DNA of 10,796 nucleotides from DASQFI01 sp050264575 (GTDB lineage Bacteria; Acidobacteriota; Vicinamibacteria; Vicinamibacterales; SCN-69-37). The stretch is from NCBI GenBank assembly GCA_050264575.1, contig JBLNGH010000345.1:1-10796 (forward strand). Direction: 5' to 3'. Below are positions 5,216 through 10,796 of the stretch, in pieces. The stretch's first letter is position 1. The number at the start of each line of letters is the position of its first letter. Position numbers and translations under genes: made by a program. The notes under the pieces were generated by a model. It had not been told where the DNA came from. It worked only from the letters and a program-made list of their open reading frames with translations, and searched no databases.

Positions 5216-7647
5216 TGATCGCCGGGCTGTTTCGGGACGTCCGTCACGCGTTCAGGGCGATTCGTCGAATGCCGGGAGTCACGACGGTGGTCGTGGTCTC
5301 GCTGGCGATCGGCATCGGCGTCAACGCGACCGTCTTTTCGTGGATTCAGGCGCGGATGCTGTATCCGATTGCCGGCGTGCGCCGCTCCGCCCAGTTCCTG
5401 CTCGTGGAGCCGCGCGGCGAGCGCGGCACGTATCCCGGCATGTCGTGGCTCGAATACCGCGATCTTGCCGGCCGCCTGACGGCCTTCAGTGATCTCATCG
5501 CCTCGCGCACCATCCCGGTAAACGTCGGCTCCGGCGACTGGGCCGAGCGGACTCCGGGCATGCTTGTCTCAGGCAACTACTTCCGCGCCCTCGGCCTCTC
5601 GGCGGCGGCCGGCCGGTTGATCGACGACCGTGACACGGCTCGTCCCGGCGGTGAACGGGTCGTCGTCATCTCGCACGATTTCTGGCGGACGCGGTTCGGC
5701 AGTTCGCCGGGCGCGGTCGGACAAACCCTCAGGGTGAACGATCGTCCCGTCACCGTGATCGGGGTAGCGCCGGCGGGATTCGAGGGAACGGCGATGGGGC
5801 TCGCGTTCCATATCTTTCTGCCCGCGACGCTCGCGCCGGTGCTGCTCGACGGATCGCGCGAGCTCGAAAGCCGCGCTCAGCGCGGATATTCCGCGCTCGG
5901 ACGCCTCAACGGCGGCCGGACCCGCGATCACGCGCGACAGGAGCTCGATCGCGCGATGGAGGAGCTCGCGCGCGCGTATCCGGATACGAATGCGACGGTG
6001 ACGGCCGAGATCCTCGCGTTCTGGGAATCGCCCCGAGGGCCGCAACGATTCATGACCAGCGCCCTCGCGACCCTGCAGGCCGCGATGCTCCTGATTCTCT
6101 TCGCCGTCTGCGGCAACACGGCGAATCTTCTCCTGGCGCGCGCGAGCGTCCGCCGGCGCGAGATGTCGATCCGCCTGGCGATCGGCGCCGGCCGCGCCAG
6201 GCTCATCCGCCTCGTGCTCGTGGAGAACGTGATGCTTGCGCTGATCGGTGCGCTCCTCGGCGCGGCGATGGCCGTCTGGGGAACGGATGCGCTCCGCGCG
6301 GTGCCGATGCCGACGCCGGGCGGATTTCAGATTCAATTCCACACCGGCGTGGACGGCCTCACGCTGGCGTTCGCGATGATGCTCGGCCTTTTGTCGGGCC
6401 TGGCGTTCGGGTTGCCGACGGCCCTGCAGCTCGCGAGAGTCGATCCGCAGTCCGCGCTTCGCGTGGGCACCCACGCGACCGGACGCAGCCGGCTTCTCGA
6501 CAGCATCATGTTGGCGGAAGTCGCGATCGCGCTCCTGGTGCTGGTCGTCTCCGCGATGTTCGTCCGCAGCTTTCTCGAAACGCGATCGATCGATCCCGGG
6601 TTCCGTCGCGAAGGCGTCGTCCTGAGCGCGTACGACCTGCGCGGCCGCAGCCGGAGCGTCGACGCGGCGACCGCGCGATCGTCCGCCGCCCGTCTTCTCG
6701 CGGGTGTGCGTGAGATTCCGGGCGTCGAGTCGGCCGCGATCGCGGCGGCCGTGCCGCTCGATATTCACGGCATGCCGGTTAGATATTTCGCAATCGAGGG
6801 CCGGCGGCGCGCCGACGGCGAGCTCGACCAGGCGGCGGCCAACACAATCACGCCCGGTTACTTCGCGACGATGGGCATTCCATTTGTCGCTGGACGCGAC
6901 TTCGCGGACCTTGCAGATCCGGCGGCGCCGCCGCAAGCGATCGTGAACGAAGACTTTGTGACCCGGTTCTTGCAGGAATCCGAGCCGCTCGGCCAGCGCA
7001 TCGAACTTCTCGGGAACCGCGTGTCGATCGTCGGCGTCGTGCGGAATTCGCTGGTGAACGCCTTCGGCGAGCCGCCGGCGCCGATGCTTTACCTGTCCTG
7101 GCGCGATCGTCCGTCGCCGCAGGGAGAGATTCACGTGCGCACGCGGCCCGGCGCCGAAGTCGGAGTGGTCCCCGATGTCCGCCGCGTGTTGCATCAGATC
7201 GATCCGACCGTCCCGCTCTACAACGTGCGGACGCTCACCGATCACGTCGAAACGAACCTGGTGTTCCGGCGGATTCCCGCGCGGATGTTCGCCGTGCTCG
7301 GTCCGCTGCTTCTCGGTCTCGCGGCGCTCGGCATCTACGCCGTCGTGGCATACACGGTCTCGCGGCGGCGCGCGGAAATCGGCATGCGCATGGCGCTCGG
7401 CGCGACTCCGCATCGCGTCGTCGCCGGCCTGGTCGGAGAAACGCTGCGGGTCGTGGGGCTCGGCGCGCTCGCGGGATGGGTGCTGGCGCTGCTCATCGAT
7501 CGCGACGCCACAGGGGGGAGCGGATTTGATCCCGTGATCTTCATCGGCGTGCCGGCGGTGCTCATCGCCGTGGCGGCACTCGCGGCGTGGCTGCCATCGC
7601 ATCGCGCCAGCCGGCTCGATCCGGTCTCGGCGCTGCGGCAGGAGTGA
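5215..7647 (+). CDS. ADOP-family duplicated orphan permease, second copy
   Basis: Inner-membrane permease of 810 residues with the same duplicated MacB_PCD/FtsX plan as the first permease, but clearly diverged. The start MIAGLFRDVRHAFRAIRRMPG leads into helix VVVVSLAIGIGVNATVFSWI (about 25-45). A periplasmic domain runs to about 285. The first FtsX block (about 286-420) includes GNTANLLLARASVRRREMSI and LAIGAGRARLIRLVLVEN. A helix near 430-450 opens the second half. The last block (about 683-810) has RRRAEIGMRMALGATPHRVV and ends DPVSALRQE. The ATG at 5215 is chosen because the family N-terminus begins there and it overlaps the stop of the small ORF. The frame also stays open to 5056, but that part only shadows the small ORF. 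No ATPase gene is adjacent. Its position behind the operator suggests control by the two-component system; the substrate is unknown. Confidence 0.93.
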   Translation: MIAGLFRDVRHAFRAIRRMPGVTTVVVVSLAIGIGVNATVFSWIQARMLYPIAGVRRSAQFLLVEPRGERGTYPGMSWLEYRDLAGRLTAFSDLIASRTIPVNVGSGDWAERTPGMLVSGNYFRALGLSAAAGRLIDDRDTARPGGERVVVISHDFWRTRFGSSPGAVGQTLRVNDRPVTVIGVAPAGFEGTAMGLAFHIFLPATLAPVLLDGSRELESRAQRGYSALGRLNGGRTRDHARQELDRAMEELARAYPDTNATVTAEILAFWESPRGPQRFMTSALATLQAAMLLILFAVCGNTANLLLARASVRRREMSIRLAIGAGRARLIRLVLVENVMLALIGALLGAAMAVWGTDALRAVPMPTPGGFQIQFHTGVDGLTLAFAMMLGLLSGLAFGLPTALQLARVDPQSALRVGTHATGRSRLLDSIMLAEVAIALLVLVVSAMFVRSFLETRSIDPGFRREGVVLSAYDLRGRSRSVDAATARSSAARLLAGVREIPGVESAAIAAAVPLDIHGMPVRYFAIEGRRRADGELDQAAANTITPGYFATMGIPFVAGRDFADLADPAAPPQAIVNEDFVTRFLQESEPLGQRIELLGNRVSIVGVVRNSLVNAFGEPPAPMLYLSWRDRPSPQGEIHVRTRPGAEVGVVPDVRRVLHQIDPTVPLYNVRTLTDHVETNLVFRRIPARMFAVLGPLLLGLAALGIYAVVAYTVSRRRAEIGMRMALGATPHRVVAGLVGETLRVVGLGALAGWVLALLIDRDATGGSGFDPVIFIGVPAVLIAVAALAAWLPSHRASRLDPVSALRQE

Positions 7648-7655
7648 ACATGATC

Positions 7656-7733
7656 GGCGGAGCTGAAGCCCCGCCCCACATCTGTAGGCCGGCCCTTAAG
7701 GGCCGGCAGGCAAAGCGGCCCTTTAGGGCCGGC
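7656..7733. repeat. REP-like cluster of GC-rich palindromes
   Basis: Three stem-forming elements lie between the permease and the next gene. The first is GGCGG-A-GCT-GA-AGC-C-CCGCC (7656-7675), with one mismatch. The second is the perfect 20-base palindrome GCCGGCCCTTAAGGGCCGGC (7688-7707). The third is a related near-palindrome with stem CGGCCCT/AGGGCCG (7716-7731). The second and third are diverged copies of one unit. The cluster may terminate or stabilise the permease transcript, but it lacks a T-tract. It looks like a dispersed repetitive extragenic element. Confidence 0.65.
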
Positions 7734-7748
7734 AAAGGAGACGAAGAG

Positions 7749-8123
7749 ATGAAACAAATATTGATCTTGATGACGCTGCTCGCGGTCGCGGCACCAGTAC
7801 TGGCGCAGGACAAGCCGGCGAGCGTCGTCGGTGAGTGGACCATGGACGTCGACACACCGCACGGCAAGATGTCGCTGGCGGTGGATCTCAAAGCCGATCC
7901 GAAGGATGCGAAGAAGATCGTCGGCACCCTGGCGAGCGATCATCTGGGCTCGATGACACTGACCGGCGAAGTTGCCGATGGCAAGCTCCGCTTCGACGTG
8001 AGCGGTGGGCCTGGCGAGATGTCGTTCGTCGGCAAGCTGAAGGACGCCGACACGATGAACGGCGTCCTGTCGGCGCACAACGGCGACATGGCCGCGGTGC
8101 TGACGCGGGTCAAGTCGATGTAA
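7749..8123 (+). CDS. Small secreted protein, probably a beta-sheet domain, function unknown
   Basis: The product has 124 residues. The Sec signal peptide MKQILILMTLLAVAAPVLA is followed by a likely cleavage site before QDKPAS. The mature part is about 104 residues and has alternating beta-strand character: GEWTMDVDTPHGKMSLAVDL, KIVGTLAS, SMTLTGEVADGKLRFDV, MSFVGKLKD. This pattern (GEW, then a strand ladder with G-x-L and D-G-K-L turns) resembles small lipocalin-like or calycin-like domains that occur alone or fused to hydrolases in Acidobacteria. I cannot name a function. The start is set by a strong Shine-Dalgarno AAAGGAG (7734-7740) eight bases before ATG 7749. Longer in-frame starts would translate the palindrome cluster. 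The only cysteine-free, compact mature domain here suggests a periplasmic or exported binding role, which is inference. It ends 13 bases before the convergent VWFA gene. Confidence 0.85.
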   Translation: MKQILILMTLLAVAAPVLAQDKPASVVGEWTMDVDTPHGKMSLAVDLKADPKDAKKIVGTLASDHLGSMTLTGEVADGKLRFDVSGGPGEMSFVGKLKDADTMNGVLSAHNGDMAAVLTRVKSM

Positions 8124-8136
8124 CGCGTTCCTGGAT

Positions 8137-10251
8137 TCAACGTGTGATTACGACCGGAACGCGCCAGAACGCGGCTTTCCCGCCGCCCGGGTCGAGCACC
8201 GTCACCTGGCAGTCGTACGGTCCCGGCGTCAGCCCGCCGAGGTTGATCGTGAACCGGATCGGCACGGCGCGTGATCCCGGATCCCAGCCGTCGGTCACGC
8301 CGAGCGCTTCTGTCTCGAAGATCCTCGCGCCGTCGCGGTAGAACGTGACGAACGCCGCCAGCGGACGCATCGCAGTTGCGTCACGCGGGTATGCCTGCAG
8401 GAGCACGAACAGTGGACGGGTCGCGCTGAACGTGCGCGTGACGCTGGGAACGAGCTTCGCGCCGTCGTGGATCAGCGGATTGACGTCATCAGTCGCCAAA
8501 CGCTGCTTGACCGTGAAGAGCGCATCGCCCTTCGCCACACGCTGGCTGGAGAGGACGACGCTGCTGATGGGTAGCCGCGTACGCTCCCGCTCGAGATTCG
8601 GGATCACAAAAGAGGATTGAAAGGTCCCGATGCGTCCGGTCGCTGCGTTCCGCGCGAGCACTTTGATCACGTAGGTGCCGGGCAGGACCGTAAAACCGGT
8701 TTCATATTGAATGAGCCGGCTCGCCAGCCGATCGGTCCCGGACGCATCGACGGGAACCTGAATCTTGTCCCGCATGTTGCGATTCGTGACGCCGTGCTCA
8801 TCCTTGATCTCGCCAATCATGTCGATCTCGATGCGCGATGATTCGCGTGATTGCCCGGCCGTCAGCTCGCGGCCAGGCATGCGCACCGACACCGGCACGT
8901 AGTACTCGGCGGAGCTCAGCTGAAAGTAGTTCACTTCCATCGCCATGGGGATGTCGGTGATCGGATCCTCGAGCCGGAGCGCGTCGGCGAGCTGGCGTTC
9001 CTTGTCCGCATTCGTGAATTGTCCGTACTCCTTGTCGCTGTAATACCCAGGCCGGTACGACACGTCCGCCGAGAGTTCGCCGTTCAGCGTGACCTTCACC
9101 CGCCGGAAGCGGCCATCCGTCGCGGTGTTGTTCGTGTAGTACCCGATCAGGTAGTAGCCCGTGACCGCCCCGGCCGCCTGCACGATCCCGAGCGCGAGGT
9201 CGTTGTTGTCGAACATGGCGCGGCCGCCGGTGTCCTTCGCGAGCGAGTAGAGCGCGTCCTGCGACTGTTGGAATCTCGTCGTCATCGACTGGGCGATCGC
9301 GCCTGAGAACATCCCGACACCACCGGGAGACGGCCGCGTGGCGTCGCCGAGCGGCGGCGTCGCGACGAGCCCGCGCGCGTCGACCGGATTGAGCGTGACG
9401 TTGGAGCGCACGGCTGCGTTGACCGTGGCGCGCAGCTGCGCCTGGTTGTCGATGCCGGTGAGACGCAGACCGCTGCCGAAGTACACGAGCGTCTTCAGTT
9501 CGGGCAGGGGGCCGAGATCGGTGACGGCCGTTTGCAGCGCCGCCAGCTGGCGATCGGTCGCAAACAAGTTGAACGCGTCGTCGTTCTCGCCAAACGCGCC
9601 GCCCGGATCCCAGTTCTCGGCCATGCCGTTCGCGCGCGCATCGGCGGCCACGGTCAGCTCACGGATGACCTCGCGAAGCGCGCCGCGATCGTCGGTGAAG
9701 TTCTGCTTCAGGACGATGCCGCGGCCTTCGAACAGCATGACCGCCACGAGATCGGCCGGGGTCATCAAGGTGCTGACGTATTTGTCCGCGTTCAGGAACG
9801 TACGCATCTGCTCGAACGGCGGCATCCGGTACAGATCGAAATAGAGAATCAAAAGACGGCGTCCCCGATACCGGGTGTCGCCCGGACGCGGAAGTGACAC
9901 GCCTGCCAGCGTCGTCGGCGCGACGCCGGCGCTCGCGGCCGGCGGTTCGGCAGGAACCGTCGTCACGGATGTCGTCGCCGAGCCCGGCGACGCGTCGATC
10001 GCCTCGTATTCGACGAAGGCGATGTTCTGAGGCACGCCGTTTTCGGTGACGACGAAGTCTTTGGCGGTAAGGCCGAGCACCGGCTTACCTTCCTTGTCCT
10101 TCACGGTCACCGGATGAACGATGAGATGCGTCGCCGCCCGGAACGTCGTCTGAGGTTTCGGCGGCGGCGCAGGCGGCTGCGCAGACGGTCGCGCGGCGGC
10201 AAGGAGTCCGGCCAGCATCACGAATCCGATCCTCAGCATGCGCCGGCGCAT
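8137..10251 (-). CDS. Secreted VWFA-related domain protein (acidobacterial type)
   Basis: The protein has 704 residues. A Sec signal peptide (about 1-25, MRRRMLRIGFVMLAGLLAA, cut near PSAQ) is followed by a Pro-rich linker. The segment 36-83 (FRAATHLIVHPVTVKDKEGK, LTAKDFVVTENGVPQNIAFV) is the characteristic opening of the acidobacterial VWFA-related family. The A-domain spans about 130-372, with LLILYFDLYRMPP at 133-145, LKTLVYFGSGL, and GYYLIGYY at its end. The first metal-site motif expected as DxSxS reads D139-L-Y-R-M, so the two serines are missing and metal binding may be lost or changed. Residues 400-704 contain beta-rich repeats of unknown role (GYYSDKEYG, then VPVSVRMPGRELTAGQ). The start is the ATG one base after the receptor stop codon (TGAGATG), so translation is probably coupled. 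A second ATG lies at residue 5. The protein probably acts in the periplasm or at the cell surface; its partner is unknown. Confidence 0.9.
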   Translation of the reverse strand: MRRRMLRIGFVMLAGLLAAARPSAQPPAPPPKPQTTFRAATHLIVHPVTVKDKEGKPVLGLTAKDFVVTENGVPQNIAFVEYEAIDASPGSATTSVTTVPAEPPAASAGVAPTTLAGVSLPRPGDTRYRGRRLLILYFDLYRMPPFEQMRTFLNADKYVSTLMTPADLVAVMLFEGRGIVLKQNFTDDRGALREVIRELTVAADARANGMAENWDPGGAFGENDDAFNLFATDRQLAALQTAVTDLGPLPELKTLVYFGSGLRLTGIDNQAQLRATVNAAVRSNVTLNPVDARGLVATPPLGDATRPSPGGVGMFSGAIAQSMTTRFQQSQDALYSLAKDTGGRAMFDNNDLALGIVQAAGAVTGYYLIGYYTNNTATDGRFRRVKVTLNGELSADVSYRPGYYSDKEYGQFTNADKERQLADALRLEDPITDIPMAMEVNYFQLSSAEYYVPVSVRMPGRELTAGQSRESSRIEIDMIGEIKDEHGVTNRNMRDKIQVPVDASGTDRLASRLIQYETGFTVLPGTYVIKVLARNAATGRIGTFQSSFVIPNLERERTRLPISSVVLSSQRVAKGDALFTVKQRLATDDVNPLIHDGAKLVPSVTRTFSATRPLFVLLQAYPRDATAMRPLAAFVTFYRDGARIFETEALGVTDGWDPGSRAVPIRFTINLGGLTPGPYDCQVTVLDPGGGKAAFWRVPVVITR

Positions 10252-10252
10252 C

Positions 10253-10796
10253 TCAGAACCTCAGACGGAACGACGTCTGAATGCGTCGCATCGGATTGGC
10301 GATCGTCGGAAGCCCGAACTGCGGACTCGTCACCACCGTATCGATCGTCGCGAACGTGACGCGATTGAGGACGTTGGCCGCCGCCACGCGCCATTCCAGG
10401 TTCCAGTTGCCGCCGAGCCGGAACACGCGCGACAGGCTCATGTCGAGCGAGAACTGCGACGGGCCGCGAATCGAATTGCGGCCGGCATCGCCCCAGGTCC
10501 CCGGCAATGGCGTCGCGTACGCGTCAGGGTTCGCATACGAGCCGTCGGCGACCGCATCGGGCGGCACGCCGGTGAGCCGCGGACGAACGCCGACGAACCC
10601 GGTGCCGGCCACGGTGAGAAACGAGATCGGCGTCAGCGGCAGGCCGCTTCCGGCATTCAGTTGACTCGTGATCGTCCAGTCCTTGAACAGCGTTCCCCGA
10701 ACACCTTCCACCAGCGTTCCGCCGGCGACTCCCATGCCGGTCGTGTACTGGAACTGCACCGTCACGAGATGCCGTTGATCGAATGACGACGGTCCG
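10253..10796 (-). CDS. Oar-like TonB-dependent receptor, C-terminal part (cut by window edge)
   Basis: About 181 residues of the C-terminus of an outer-membrane beta-barrel are present; the frame stays open to the window end, so the gene starts outside. The first visible residues, GPSSFDQRHLVTVQFQYTTG, match the F-D-x-R-H strand motif of Oar-like receptors that carry carboxypeptidase-regulatory N-terminal domains. Further barrel strands include FKDWTITSQLNAGSGLPLTP, the loop GDAGRNSIRGPSQFSLDMSL, and WNLEWRVAAANVLNRVTF. The protein ends in FRLRF, a C-terminal aromatic residue as expected for recognition by the BAM insertion machinery. The internal GTG at 10765 should not be taken as the start. 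The gene directly precedes the VWFA gene, with one base between stop and start, which implies a shared transcript. The ligand cannot be told from this portion. Confidence 0.9.
   Translation of the reverse strand, partial: GPSSFDQRHLVTVQFQYTTGMGVAGGTLVEGVRGTLFKDWTITSQLNAGSGLPLTPISFLTVAGTGFVGVRPRLTGVPPDAVADGSYANPDAYATPLPGTWGDAGRNSIRGPSQFSLDMSLSRVFRLGGNWNLEWRVAAANVLNRVTFATIDTVVTSPQFGLPTIANPMRRIQTSFRLRF

Noticed and set aside
5569..7602. Long open frame of 677 codons on the minus strand opposite the second permease
   Set aside because: It is very rich in Arg, His and Asp with no domain pattern or hydrophobic core, as expected for the antisense of a high-GC membrane-protein gene. The plus-strand frame has clear family motifs.
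8590..9306. Plus-strand open frames opposite the VWFA gene
   Set aside because: His/Arg-rich shadow frames with no motifs; the minus-strand frame has a signal peptide and family signature.

Overview
The window looks like high-GC chromosomal DNA of an acidobacterium, probably of the Vicinamibacteria type. It carries two ADOP-type duplicated orphan permeases and one acidobacterial VWFA-related protein, families described first and mostly from Acidobacteriota. It also has an Oar-like TonB-dependent receptor next to the VWFA gene and several short intergenic repeat arrays. The phylum call rests on family knowledge and base composition, not on a marker gene. No tRNA, rRNA, CRISPR array, transposase or phage gene is visible.

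Layout. Positions 1-220 hold a short inverted repeat and a GGAAG/CTTCC repeat array, but no gene. An ADOP permease follows (221-2626, +). Next is a 300-base array of AATC-type repeats whose second half is inverted (2638-2943). A thioredoxin-family gene on the minus strand (2861-3250) runs into this array and has lost its C-terminal half. A divergent intergenic region then leads to an OmpR/PhoP-type response regulator (3351-4013) and a PhoQ-like histidine kinase with almost no periplasmic loop (4013-4993). After the kinase come a small single-span membrane protein of 45 residues (5078-5215) and a second ADOP permease (5215-7647). A cluster of GC-rich palindromes separates this permease from a small secreted protein (7749-8123). 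On the minus strand, the C-terminal part of a TonB-dependent receptor (10796 to 10253, cut by the window edge) is followed one base later by a secreted VWFA-related protein (10251 to 8137).

How it fits together. The most interesting part is 3303-7647. The regulator gene and the small-protein/permease unit are preceded by nearly identical tandem sites (GTTCAG, 11-base period, 17 of 18 positions shared), each with a -10-like element 11 bases after the second half-site. Start and stop codons overlap by one base at regulator/kinase and at small protein/permease. This suggests an autoregulated two-component module that controls a small membrane protein and an orphan FtsX/MacB-type permease. It resembles in outline the short-loop kinase plus FtsX-type permease pairs of Firmicutes (Bce type), but here the kinase is PhoQ-like and no ATPase is encoded nearby. 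This functional reading is inference.
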